A DNA stretch of 25,994 nt from Perkinsus chesapeaki (GCA_013115145.1 JAAPAO010000514.1:1-25994); one strand, 5' to 3'; positions 9,911 through 20,915 are shown, counted from the first letter of the stretch. Numbers and translations: made by a program. The notes: generated from the letters alone by a model not told the origin.

Positions 9911-12900
9911 ATGAAGACTAAATCTCCATGGAAGCGCATTCTACAAATTATTCACCGGCATCGAAATTACGTAAATCTGATAACCCTAATGTTACCTATA
10001 ATCCCTCTCACTCTCGACTTATTATAATAACTAAACTATTAAAATTTTACCACCATTAGCTTCTGCTCCTCGGATTAAGCATCTTGGAGTAGTTGTTAAC
10101 GAACCCTTCTGACTTTTTAGCGATATTTGGAAAATTGTTGGTAACCGCGTAAGTCGTAAGCCGGAAGCATTGTTGACGAAAGCTGCATTGAGGGGCTGGC
10201 GAAAGTATGTTAATAGGAAAAGGCTTCTCTGGAGAAACAGGTATTTTCGTGGCGCGTGACTTGAGCTTCGACTCGGCCTTATAGGATTGTCGTATCAGCT
10301 AGAGGCCGGTTCCGGTATAAGCGTGATGTGATGCTTGGATGGTATGGTTACACTCACAGTGAGGAAATGATGGAATTGAGAAGAAGGCGAGAGGAGTTTA
10401 TTAAAATGGTGAGGTGGGATTTATTCAGGAATTGCAAATACACAAAGAGACTGCAAAATCCACGTAGGCTCATCTCCGAGCAATTTTTATGTCGGCTCAG
10501 TTCTGGATACTAAAGCTGGAACTTCGGCAAATAATATATGTTATTGTACTTGTAGTTTGTAATTGTTCCTCACAGGTAGCCGATAGACATCACCATTTGG
10601 CTGCCTCTGCGATGTTCTCGGCTTGGGTGTCGTTAGTGTATCGAGGAAAAATGAAGAGGTTACGAAATAACAGAGCCGAGGCTTATGCTGTTCTAAGGAT
10701 ATTGGAAAAAGCATGGCAAATGTGGCAACAGTGAGTGACGGTTTAACGGCGTGAAGCTCCAAAGGCGTGAACGAACTTTCCATGATGGAATATCTAATTT
10801 TCGCTGAGATGGAATGTCAATGTCGAGGTTTCGGAGTTCCGATCAATCTTAAGTGTCTGCTGTCGGTGTATCAGTTATACGTCCGACCGTACCCGTCTGG
10901 CATCCCTTGAATGTCTTTGTGAGCATCGGTGGGCTCAAAGGACTAAAGAAGAGTACATCAAAAGGTGGCAGCAAGCAGCGGACATGTCGGCACGAATTAG
11001 GAAAATTACGAACAATTTCTCAACCAGAATGAAACAGAAAAGAGGAATTAAGGCGCTGCGGAGAGCAGTATTGCGATCTCGCCACATTGAGGAGATTAGG
11101 AGACAGATTTTGTGTGCAAAAGCGCGCGCCGTGGTGATCGATTTGAGAGAATGGACGCGAGAAAGAAGTCACAAGAGAATGAATAGGGCGTTGGCGAGAA
11201 AGATGTTGACCATTTGGCGGAGTGAAATTAGAAGAAAAATCAAGCTTGAAGATTCTCGGCATATTCTTGAATCTTTGAGGTGCCGTCGACTGAAGCGATC
11301 GGCGTGCGAGAATTGGCTTGACCTCACCAGAAAGGAAATAAGCGCTGCAAGATATGCCGTTCGTAGGCTGTTGGAAATTGTGTGGGCTAAATGGACTTGC
11401 ACGGTGAAGCATTCTTGCGTGTTGGCGGCCTTCTTAACCTGGCGTGAGAGGCTCGCCCGGGTTCCGAGGGAGCTAGCGCGGGTGCGGCTCAGGAGGGCAT
11501 TTGGCGGCTGGTTGCTGAGATGTGTTGATATGAAACGGTCGGAAAGGCAAGGCATCGAGTGTCGAAATATGCACGACAATGTTATGAAATTATCGGTGTT
11601 GTTGAAGTGGCAGAGGCTTCGACTTTTATGGGAAGTGGCGCGGAGAATGGCATCAGGCGGTCTGAAGAGGAGAGCGTTGATTGGATGGAAAGACGAGATG
11701 AAAATACGTAAATTGGAGAAAAGACGGGATAGGAAAATTGGTAGGATCTTAGCGGAGCGAAGCAGCCGAATTCATTTTTATGGGTGGCATGATCTCTGCA
11801 GAGTGAGCGATTTCAGAAGAGTGTTGGAGTTTCGAAGGAAACGGAAATTTATGAATTTATTTCGAGATCTTGTGGAAGATAGAAAATATTGGAGACAGCT
11901 CGATCGTGGAGCTGGTGGGAAATATTTTACGAAATTGATAGGCGCGTCAATGAGGGGAATGCAGATGTGTGTGGCGTGGCACCGACGGGGCCGGGAGGAA
12001 GCGAAGAGGAAGCTTGCAAGAAGTTTATGCAGGAAATGGTTCGGAAAATGGATTGAAGTTTTGCCGATTTTGCGATGTGAAAATAGCCGGTGGATGGTAG
12101 CGGTTAAGCTTTCGTGTGAGGTGTTGATGGGGAGGGGGTTCAGAGGGTTGAAGGAATTTAAAATGAGACGAATGTCCGAAAAAGATCAAGTGAGGCGAGC
12201 TCAAGTGGTAGTTATGAAATTGAGAGCACTACAAAGTTTGGCCATCTGGAGGGGATGGAAGAATCGTAGGAAGATTCAATGGCAGGTAAGCTGCTTCCGG
12301 GTAGGAGTATCCTTAGCAGTTCCTCAACCTTTTCATTTGTTATTTTATTATTTTCCGAATCCTCGTGGAATATGCATCAGTCGGTCGGTTTTCGGAGGTT
12401 TGTTTTTTTGTGCAACTCTCGTACGGGGAATTACCTTTGGACGGGTATTGAAGGAAAACGCTGCAATGCTGAAGGAATTAAGTTTCATTTGTTGGTGTTG
12501 TTCTAATAACAGAGGTCATTCCAAAGAATATTATTAGATTTCAGGCATAAGTTGAATAATTATTATTTAGATTCCTCAATAAGTCGATGCGTGCTTTGTT
12601 TAAGGTCTCGTCTCATCCTCCCTTAAAGTGTTTCTAACCTTTTATGAGCAACAATAGTATTATGCACTCTTTACTTGCAGATTGAGCCATGTTAATCGCA
12701 TATTGACTTTGCCTAGTAAACTTACCACCTTACTATTACGCCACATTCTTCCTATTATTACTTTCCTTTATTGATGTAGTTCAGGTCTGGCAGATTAAAT
12801 CTTCTACCATCGCTGCGGCCGGGGACGCCCAGAAGCTTCGCTCCACTTTTTTATATTGGAAAAATGATTACCTGCATTACGCCAAACTCAAACATATCTT

Positions 12901-14475
12901 GCGGAACATCGCCACGAAATTCAACCTTCTTATGGAATGGAGGAGACTCCTCGTCGGTGTTGAAATAGTGAGAGGATACAGGGAAAGATTGGAGGGTATC
13001 TTAGGTCGAAGGAGGGTTCAAACGCTAAGCCGGTAAGCTGTAGAACTACAAATAAATTGTCATTTGGACATACCTCTATTTTTCGCGGTGCGTTCCGTCC
13101 CGTTTTCAACGGCGCCAAGTTAATCTTCTAAAAGTAACAATTGAATGAAAGGTTTCAAAGGACCTTCGCTTCCAGTGGTTCCTCGGAACAGTATTCCCTC
13201 CGGTAGCGTTCAATGCCTCTTTATATCATCATTTTGATTCCTTCCCAAATTTAGAACAGTTTGACTCAACGAGTCGTCTAATGGATGATGATGTTTTGTA
13301 AGATTATCCTTTCCTTTGAATCTTACGTCTTTTTGGCCATTCGCCGTCGTACTTCAGATTTTCAGATTTTTTAATCTCTACCGAGAGGCAGTCACCGACA
13401 GTCTCATCGTTCGTTATAATAATTCTCGCGCGCTACTTCACTGGGCGGATAATCTTTCCTCGCAAGTTTGGCGGTATTGGGTAACCAACAAGAAGTGTTG
13501 TGTGCCACCGCCCTCGCCCCTTTGCAGGTTGAGTATCTCAACATTAGGAAAAGCTCACAACTTTTGCGCCGCAAATCAGATGACTTCCTCAGAGGTCGAT
13601 TAACGTGTAAAATTTTTCGAGTGTTCCGGTCATTTTCGTCGAGCCAGAGGACATGCCGGCTCGCTGTTGGGCGAATTAAAGCCATCAAAGAGGTAAGGAG
13701 TGGATCTTCTTTTTCATTTTCCATCGCTGCAGTTCGGAGAATCCGAGAAAAATGAGCTCTAAGCATTTTGGGTTATGTTATCTTCGCATACTGAATTACA
13801 TCTACGCGTTATACGTACATCCCCACACTGGAGCTGTTACCCTTCATCAACGACAACATCATCATCATCAATAACAACAACAACAACAAAAACTTAACCC
13901 TTAGTGATTCCTCGCCTCATCGCCATACTTTTCTTCGACACTTCCAATTCGTATTTTGGCTTTTTGTTCGAGCATATTTTCCTGTCCTGAACTGTTTGCA
14001 GGTTCGCCTTCTGCGAGGATATCTCATCTGTTGGTCCAAATCTTATGACAGAAATCTACGTGTGAAAGCAGGACTGGAAGGTTTTGAAACTTCCCGATCA
14101 CGAAGAACACAACTTGGCTGTCTCCTCCAATGGCGGCAAATGGTTCACCAAATGTGCGCGCTACGGAATGTCGGAGATATCTTGAAGAGGAGAATTCTGC
14201 AATTTGGTTTCGTGGCCATGCGGAGGGCGATCGAAGAGATGCGTCGGCAGGTGCGCCAATTTTGCCAGTTTCTCATCGACTTGCCGTTTTAGGAGAGCAT
14301 CACTGTTAAGGTTGCTTACCGTTGGCGTCGCTTCGTTCGGCACAGACGTCAAGAGCTCCAGGACGAAGCTAAAAAGTTGAATTCTGAAAGGGAAAGGGAG
14401 ATTTGGTCGAGGCTTGAAGAAATAAAATATGAAATTAATAGGCTTCGAGCAGCGCAAGGTGTGACTGGAGGCTAA
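9911..14475 (+). CDS. Sfi1-type centrin-binding repeat protein, 11 exons
   Basis: Long helical, Arg/Lys/Trp-rich protein of about 1000 residues, likely a centrin-binding scaffold at a spindle pole, basal body or other microtubule-organising centre. Exons: 9911-9990, 10121-10240, 10285-10408, 10576-10730, 10875-12285, 12785 to about 13032, about 13152-13297, 13366-13480, 13528-13692, 14002-14250, 14293-14475 (TAA). More than 20 Trp-centred repeats recur about every 25-40 residues, for example AALRGWRKYV, MFSAWVSL, LTIWRSEI, FGGWLLR, LIGWKDEM, FYGWHDL, MEWRRLL, LLHWADN, LQWRQM. This is the Sfi1 pattern (hydrophobic-x-x-W). The C-terminus turns into a charged coiled coil ending AAQGVTGG. The 1411-base exon 10875-12285 is uncommonly long for this window. 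Two points are unsettled: the first donor (9991, or 9971) and the junction near 13032/13152, where the obvious phases do not match. Donor 12996 with acceptor 13191 (phase 1) also works. Confidence 0.82.
12996..13014 (+). repeat. Family-I-like sequence at Sfi1 exon/intron boundary, copy 5
   Basis: GTATCTTAGGTCGAAGGA matches the kinase-intron element GTATCTTAGGTTGAAGGA at all but one base. If the exon 12785-13032 is read through, it encodes ILGRR. If it is the real donor, the exon ends at 12995 in phase 1, which fits an acceptor at 13191. The downstream half of the element is not preserved. Confidence 0.5.
13857..13891 (+). repeat. ATC/AAC microsatellite in Sfi1 intron
   Basis: Runs of ATC (13857-13871) followed by AAC (13873-13891) within intron 13693-14001 of the Sfi1-like gene. 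A simple repeat with no other content. Confidence 0.85.
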
Positions 14476-15065
14476 TTCATCACTATAACATGGTTCATTT
14501 CAACTCCTCTGTCGCGTTCGGGAGTGGACGAAGTGAACAGCAGCAATCCATATTTGCGAATCAGCAGGAAGGCAATTGTGGCACTTTCATACCTTCCCCA
14601 ACGTGAGTGTCGGGCAATTCTCATGCGAGACAGGTGGCATAGAAATGGTAAAATTGCACAATTGAAGCACTCGTCATCATTCCCTTTCTGTCCGACCTTC
14701 TAATTGCCAAGTTTTTCTGGTTGTTTTTTAATGACGATTCGAGGGGATGAGGAAATGCAAATGACAAAAGACGAGGAAATATTGCGACTGCGGAAGTAAC
14801 CGATTGCTTATCGTGGAGGTTACCAATACGACGACGTTCAATAATTAATACCATATTAGATTCCATTTGAGATATCTCTTTAATACTTCACTACTTAATT
14901 CAACTTGTTGACTCATGATTGAACATTTCCAATCCTGGCACTTCCATTGATAACAGTGCTTCCCTCCGTCAAAATGAATAATACTCAAACAGTTCATCCT
15001 ATCAATCTATCTCAAGAGTTATCTTGCAAGCTTTCTGCACCACATAACAGTTAGTAATATTATAG
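14476..15065. other. Intergenic upstream of the MgtE-like gene
   Basis: No exon is firmly supported. An ATG at 14974 opens a frame (MNNTQT...) that could splice with a weak donor at 14992 to the acceptor at 15065 in phase 0. It is a candidate first exon for the MgtE-like gene but not a strong one. The - strand open frame at 14621-14866 has no recognisable content. Confidence 0.4.
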
Positions 15066-16924
15066 TCTATCGCAAGCGTGGCTCCAGCACTCCTGCTGCG
15101 GCTGGCACCGCCGAGGGAAGATGGCCGACGGCAACTTCACCGATTTCTGGTCGAGTTTCAGTGAGGACATTTTTGCTATTGGACCTCCTCGTCTATCTGA
15201 GGTTGAACTGATATGGCGAATTGTTTCAGGGAAGTTTCTGCGCTACGAAGAAGAATCGATCGATACCGAGTAGCTCATCTGGAGGAGGAAGGTCGTCTTG
15301 TCGATACCCATCATCAACATAATGTAGGTTTGTCTCTTACAGAACTCGAACTTGTGGCCACAGAAACTCCCTTTACGTTTCTTCTTCTCGCCCTACAAAT
15401 AAATAAACTGTCTCTCAAAAGTATCTTCGTATCACTTTTATCACATTATGGCTTCAAGGAGGCTGGACGATCCCATAGGAGTGTCTAATACACTTGCCTC
15501 GGCAGCAGGTTAACTACATATAATGTTGGAGGTCGTTCATACTGTATAAGCAGCATCTTACTGCCATGGACTTCTACAGTCGTGCATTCCCGTCAGGAGC
15601 ACGCGTGGAGCTCGGATATTCCTCGTTCTGTCAGGTATGTGATGATTCATCTCTCAATACGTTCCATCATAGAGTCCTATGGTTGTTGGGCCTCTTATTA
15701 TTACAATCATTATCTTCATTTATCCTGTCATCGTATAGCGGCCTACTAGCACTCCATCCAGCCATTGTATACTTCTTAACAATGTTAGTTGGTGCTGGTG
15801 GTAATGCAGGAAGTCAGAGCGCTGTTGTGGTGGTAAGAAAGATACTCATAGGTTACTTCATCGTTTCAAACGATTTAAACGATTTAAACGGTTCGGATCA
15901 ATCCAAATGCTTGATACTTTATACCACTAAGAATGATTATAACTTGATTAGGTTTGACTAATAAACCATTATAGCTCAGTACGGTATTGCCTTATCCATC
16001 TTTTACACATTACTCTTTCTACAATGACATTTCATTGGCAACGGCCAAGTCACCCTCGGAGTTGAAAATCCTTCAAGGGTCGTTATTACACAAATTTTTA
16101 GTTCTCTTCTTGAAACGTCCCGCAAGACGCCACTCGAGAGTCTTCAATGACACCTGATTAAGACTTTAATACTTTACCCTACCTTTATGCCAATCTCTCG
16201 TTCACCTTGATTCAGGTCCGCCGTATCGCTTTGGGCTCACAGGACACATCTTCTATATGGAAGTCAGCCCTGAGAGAAATAGGTATGTCATTAAGATTGG
16301 CCGGAACACTGGGGGTTGCCAGTATAATTAGAACAATGCTCATACCAACCAATGATGGTGAAATTATAACTTGGGTGAGACTGAGGAAGCTCCGGTCATA
16401 TTTATATTATTATCTTAGTCGGAGTCCATCGCAATATCAACATCAATGATTGTTATAGTAATGATATCAATCCTACTGGGAACACTTCTACCGCTCTTGC
16501 TCAATCGGTTAGGCCTCGATCCAGCACATGCCGGTGCTGCAATACAGGTGAGCTGATGTCGGAATATGTAAACCGTGTTACATATTTCATCCTTCACCGC
16601 CGCCACAGAAATTGGTTTTTCTATTAGAATGGTAGGGCTCCTCAACCTGGATCTACTGATGGTCTTTCTGAGTAAACTTAACGGTAACGCCCTGAGCGTC
16701 ACGCTCGGTACTTTCCTGAAAGGCTCATCGCTTCTAGTAGCTCCGATATAACTTTATAACTTGCTGCTCTCCTAGATGGTTTTCTTTTCTGCAATAATCC
16801 AGGCTCCTTCTCCAAGTATCGAGTTACCAGGCTTATGTTCTATATGCATTATTGCTATCAGGTTCTCATGGACATCCTCGGTGTACTGCTCACTTGCTCC
16901 ATTTGTAACGCTTTTCTAACATAA
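15066..16924 (+). CDS. MgtE/SLC41-type magnesium channel, membrane core
   Basis: Membrane protein matching the pore domain of MgtE magnesium channels, so a likely Mg2+ transporter. Exons: 15066-15160, 15230-15323, 15551-15832, 16216-16374, 16419-16547, 16862-16924 (TAA), phase-consistent, 273 residues. Seen: a charged cytosolic helix (EVSALRRRIDRYRVAHLEEE), then hydrophobic spans: VLWLLGLLLLQSLSSFIL, HPAIVYFLTMLVGAG running into the family signature GGNAGSQSA, LRLAGTLGVASIIRTM, IVMISILLGTLLPLLLNRLG, and VLMDILGVLLTCSICNAFL. The last holds the Asp that in bacterial MgtE lines the Mg2+ site of the pore. The MgtE N-domain and CBS pair that gate the bacterial channel are not seen. The start is unresolved: 15066 is an acceptor-bounded exon in open frame, and the true first exon may be near 14974. 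No intron was placed at 15635, since the frame reads through. Confidence 0.85.
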
Positions 16925-17667
16925 TGAAGCCTGATTCAATCCTAGCCAGCCTTGTATCATCAGTTTTATATACCAATGACATTGAGTTTTCAAGTAGTCC
17001 CTAAAGATGGAACTTTGTGAATGTACTTCCGTAACGGAATGGACAGTTCGTCAGACAGTTCGTGACACTCTAAACCAAGCAATGGTACGACGCTATCAGA
17101 CGTAGCCGAATTCAGCCTCACGGAACTGTGTTCGGTTTCGAAGTGAGAGGATATCGGGAGAATCGGGGAGTGTTTCTAGTAGAAGATACAGTGGAATAAA
17201 TTTGACGTAAAATATGTTACTAAGAAATGTGACATGAGATTTCGTTCCTGCTGCTACTGCTCCTACAAGACTCGTGCCCTTGAAACTCAATCAGCATCAA
17301 GCAATCAGATAAATGAATAAGCGCACCGGTAGTACAGAATAAACAACAAGATACAATACGATCATACTAGGTGTGCAAAGGTATTAATGTCATTGAAGTA
17401 GCTGGGACCCAAAGTAAGGGCAGACCTAGACCACACCAAGGGCCACGAATCCAAGTCTCCACAGTGGCGGAAGCCACCCATAGAAGACCTTCGCCCAGTT
17501 ACGACGGTGACTCGTGCAAATGAGGAAGGATGAAGGCACGTACATGCTACGAACGTTGTGGATGCGCTGTGACGAAGCAACGCAGAGAAACTCTGAGTAG
17601 ATTCGTAAAGCATGTTAATCGGCTCGTCATGCATTACAATGTCCGTCAGATAGTACACAGACACCTA
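16925..17667. other. Convergent intergenic region
   Basis: Lies between the 3' ends of the MgtE-like gene (+) and LPMO-like copy A (-). About 17540-17667 is the copy-A 3' flank and is nearly identical to the flank of copy B (around 20050-20186). The open - frame at 17362-17664 starts in this flank and shows no known protein. The rest holds nothing recognisable. Confidence 0.5.
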
Positions 17668-18394
17668 TCAGCGACGAATAACAATGTCGGAGCAAGTAGC
17701 AAAGTAAATGCCCGTAAACTTCCACATATAAAAGATGGTGTAAATACCGACAGTTAAGTTACGTGGAATCGTAATAGTAGCAGATGTAGTATCGATAGTG
17801 ACACTCTTATTGTAGTAGGGATGACATTCTTCCAATGTGGTGAAGTCATCAAACGAAGGATCATCCTTGTATGGAGCGATCTTGATCTGCACGCAGGTGC
17901 CTAACAAAAGGACACATCTGAAAATCAGATGACTTATAGAGTATTGTTACCATCCGACACAGAGTTGGTGTGTCCATTTCCCATCCAAGAGATATGAAGC
18001 TTACCACCTGACAAAAAGACTATTAATATAGAAGAGCTAAATGCAGGCCATCTCGTCACCTCTGGTCACTTCAGCACGGAAATCAGTGTTAGGTGCCCCT
18101 GGAGAGCCAGCTAGCCGACAAGGTCTCTGGGAGCTCGCATCCAGAGGCTTATAAGGTGGTGGGTAGTTCTCGCACTGACTTAGGTTTAATGGAGCCGGAC
18201 AGATTGGACGCTGAAACATAACATGACAAATTAAGCAATAAATCACTTACTGCATAATAATGATCTGGATGAGCATGTGTATTTGGACCATGTCTTGGCA
18301 GCCCATCTTTAATATCACCTCTGAGATTGAATACCCAACTATGACCAGCGGCCTCCACAATAATGATTAATATACTTGGGAGTTGATGTATCAT
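17668..18394 (-). CDS. Secreted LPMO-like His-brace protein, copy A, 4 exons
   Basis: Small secreted protein of 194 residues. Exons on the - strand: 18394-18251, 18210-18060, 18007-17951, 17900-17668 (TGA), all GT-AG with phases 0, 1, 1. A hydrophobic signal (SILIIIVEAAG) is followed directly by HSWV, so cleavage after Gly17 would put His18 at the mature N-terminus. A second histidine stands in GNGHTN (His111), and a late Tyr in GIYFATCSDI (Tyr183) could be the axial residue. N-terminal His plus internal His plus Tyr is the copper His-brace of lytic polysaccharide monooxygenases. Six cysteines shared with copy B suggest disulphides. I cannot assign an AA family, and a copper-binding non-LPMO relative is possible. 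It forms a head-to-tail pair with copy B, 2519 bases apart stop to stop, with about 88% protein identity by my count. Confidence 0.8.
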
Positions 18395-20186
18395 ATGTTT
18401 GTATAACATCACACTCTGCGCAGAATAGTAAAGCACAGGTCACTCGCCGAACACATTCAGAACGTAGCGAATGTTGGCAGTCTCAAACGGATTGCTTTCC
18501 TTTTAGTCATATGCCATCCACATTCTTCTAAATACTTATCCAGTAACCTCAAGTATGGAGTGGGTAACAAGGGGTGCCACTGAAGCATTTCGAGTAATCT
18601 TCGCTGTGCAGCTATTCAGGGCGTTTCCATGCCCCCATAAGGCATCCGCTAGAACCGTATACACTGAGGCCTACCAGTTGCGAGCATTTACGAGAGTATT
18701 CACGCCAGCGCCCCACATTTCTGGCGTAACATGAATGAAGAGCTCGTTAGGCAGATATCAGCCGCGGCAGGCTTGCGCTTGGGATAGCCAACTCGCTCGC
18801 CTCCCGGTCACACATTCACGGACCAAATGAACAAGTTGCTAGCAGCAAAACCAGGACCCTCGTGCCATACAGGACACGCTCTCCCGCAACGGGCCCTTAG
18901 AGCTTCTAGTGACCTTTTTATCGTCTTACAGCGGTCAGACAAGGTCAGTACTGAGCCTAGTGTGAAAACGAGGATCATAGTATCAGCTGGTGACAGGGGA
19001 GTGAAATGTCCCCCATTCTTGAAGTTGTAGACTCCAAGAAATATATATGCCTGGATCATCTCCACGCCATGTTGCCGTCAATTCATCATCCTCAGTACCA
19101 TGCTGGCAACACAGCTCAAGGAGCGGGTGTCTTTCCTAGGCAGATTTTACCTCCCGGAAACGCTCTTTCTTGCAAAGTTTGTTAGCTAATTTATCAATTC
19201 AGAGCGAGTCTTAAGGGATTTGATATGAGAGTTCAGGAGTGATACGTTCTGGAAACTGTTGCTTGCTCGTCGTTCATAATGAAGCGAGTCAACAAACAAA
19301 TCTGTCCTGAGCTATATCGAGTTGGGCTATACCAGTCTGTCCTGAGCTATATTGCTTTGGTCTGGGCTATACCAGTCTGTCCTGGGCTATATCGAGTTGG
19401 GCTATACCAGTCTGTCCTGAGCTATATCGAGTTGGGCTATACCAGTCTGTTCTGAGCTATATCGAGTTGGGCTATACCAGTCTGTTCTGAGCTATATTGA
19501 TTTGGTCTGGGCTGTTGTCGATTAGATCTTGAAATGATGTAATACCGGATAATCCCGGTCCGAGTTAAGGGACCGGCCAGTGAGTCGTTGACTGTTAGCT
19601 GGCCACCGTAGTGCAGTCCTCCCGTTACCAACCGTCCTGGAGACTGAATGTTGCTTGGGCCATCTGCTTTCGGCGGTGGTGATCGATCTGTTTGTCACCT
19701 TTAAACGCATTAGAAGGCACCCACCAGCGATTAATCTAGGGTCGTTTACTCAGCAAGCAACCGTACTACCCACTATGATGGTCGGTCTAATTGTCTCATT
19801 ACTTGACGTCTGTTGGATCCGCTAAAAGTTGGTGCAAGATGGCCATCTGGATAGAGTCGCGCAAGTCTATCCAAGTCCTCTCTCGCTTCTCAGCGGGGAT
19901 TACTTAACACTATGAAAACTCAACTGTACAGAAATGGCAAATTCGAAACCCTCGGAAAATTGCATTACATGCTGAGCTAGATCCAATACGACGACACGAG
20001 GGAAGTGATAATGAAAAAAGTAGTGATTCCGAAAGGTAACGAACACGGTGGAAGCCTTGTGGATGCGCTGTGACGAAACAACGCAGAGATACCTGCACTT
20101 AAACAGTAACTCTGAGTAGATTCGTAAAGCATGTTAATCGGCTCGTCATGCATTAGAATGTCCGTCAGATAGTACACAGACACCTA
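18395..20186. other. Spacer between the two LPMO-like copies
   Basis: The first 90 or so bases upstream of copy A (to about 18480) resemble the same position upstream of copy B (to about 21000), so promoter or leader was duplicated too. The last 130 or so bases (about 20050-20186) are copy-B 3' flank. Between them lies a 35-base minisatellite (19301-19515). Short open frames on both strands (for example 18808-19065 and 19437-19710) show no recognisable protein. Confidence 0.5.
19301..19515. repeat. 35-bp minisatellite, about 6 copies
   Basis: Units start TCTGTCCTGAGCTATAT at 19301, 19336, 19376, 19411, 19446 and 19481. The period is 35, except that the second unit is 40 through a 5-base expansion (GCTTTGGTCTGGG in place of GAGTTGGG), and the last is partial. 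Each unit holds two related cores, GAGCTATA and GGGCTATA. The copies are nearly identical, so the array is young. It lies between the duplicated LPMO-like genes. Confidence 0.95.
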
Positions 20187-20915
20187 TCAGCGACGAATAA
20201 CAATGTCGGAGCAAGTAGCAAAGTAAATGCCCGTAAACTTCCACATGTAGAAGATGGTGTAAGTGCCAGGGGGTAGACAAGGAGGAATCTTAACGGTAGC
20301 AGATGTAGTATCGATAGCAACCCTTTTATTGTAGTAGGGATGACATTCTTCCAATGTGGTGAAGTCATCAAACGAAGGATCATCCTTGTATGGAGCGATC
20401 TTGATCTGCACGCATGTGCCTAACAGAAGGACACATCTGAAAGTCAGACGAATTGGATTATTATGATTACCATCGGAGACAGAGTTGGTGTGCCCATTTC
20501 CCATCCAAGAGATATGAAGCTTACCACCTGAAGGAAATACAAATAGAACGCGTCGCTCGACCGCAGACGATTTCATCACCTCTGGTCACTTCAGCACGGT
20601 TATTAGTGTTAGGTGCCCCTGGAGAGCCAGCTAGCCGACAAGGTCTCTGAGAGCTCGCATCCAGAGGCTTATACGGTGGCGGATAGTCCTCGCACTGACT
20701 TAGCTTTAATGGGGCCGGACAGATGGGACGCTGAAAGTATAATGTAACAAGTTGGGCAATAAATCACTTACCGCAAAGTAATGGTCAGGAAGCGCGTGCG
20801 AGTTTGCACCATGTCTTGGTAAGCCACTTTTAATATCACCTATGAGATTGAATACCCAACTATGACCAGCGGCCTCCACAATAATGATGAGGATACTCAG
20901 GATGCGAGGAATCAT
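20187..20915 (-). CDS. Secreted LPMO-like His-brace protein, copy B, 4 exons
   Basis: Paralogue of copy A with the same exon structure. Exons on the - strand: 20915-20772, 20730-20580, 20527-20471, 20419-20187 (TGA), exon lengths 144, 151, 57 and 233, identical to copy A, giving 194 residues. The signal SILIIIVEAAG precedes His18 (HSWV). His111 (GNGHTN) and Tyr183 are kept. Differences cluster in the signal peptide, after the mature start, and in a loop near the C-terminus (IPPCLPPGTYT against IPRNLTVGIYT), where copy B gains one extra cysteine. The third intron (20420-20470) has an internal TTTCAG that looks like an acceptor, but only the later CTGTTAG keeps the frame (SDG|TCVQIKI). An open frame extends upstream to 21047. 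The ATG at 20915 was preferred because it gives a clean signal peptide aligned with copy A. Confidence 0.8.

Noticed and set aside
12286-12537. Extension of the long Sfi1 open frame past 12285
   Set aside because: The Trp-repeat, Arg-rich character stops at a clear GTAAGC donor and the next exon (12785) resumes it in phase. The extra residues are intron read-through.
15451-15501. Possible MgtE exon starting ATGGCTTCAAGG (MASRRLDDPIGVSNT)
   Set aside because: Its splice phases do not fit either neighbour, while direct splicing 15323 to 15551 is phase 0 on both sides.
15635-15672. Possible 38-base intron in the MgtE-like gene (GTATGT...CATAG)
   Set aside because: Removing it shifts the frame out of the first membrane span. 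Reading through keeps the pore domain open.
20420-20470. Continuous reading of LPMO-like copy B through RLTFRCVLLLG
   Set aside because: The same stretch in copy A has stops, and both copies splice to SDG|TCVQIKI with conserved borders, so it is an intron.
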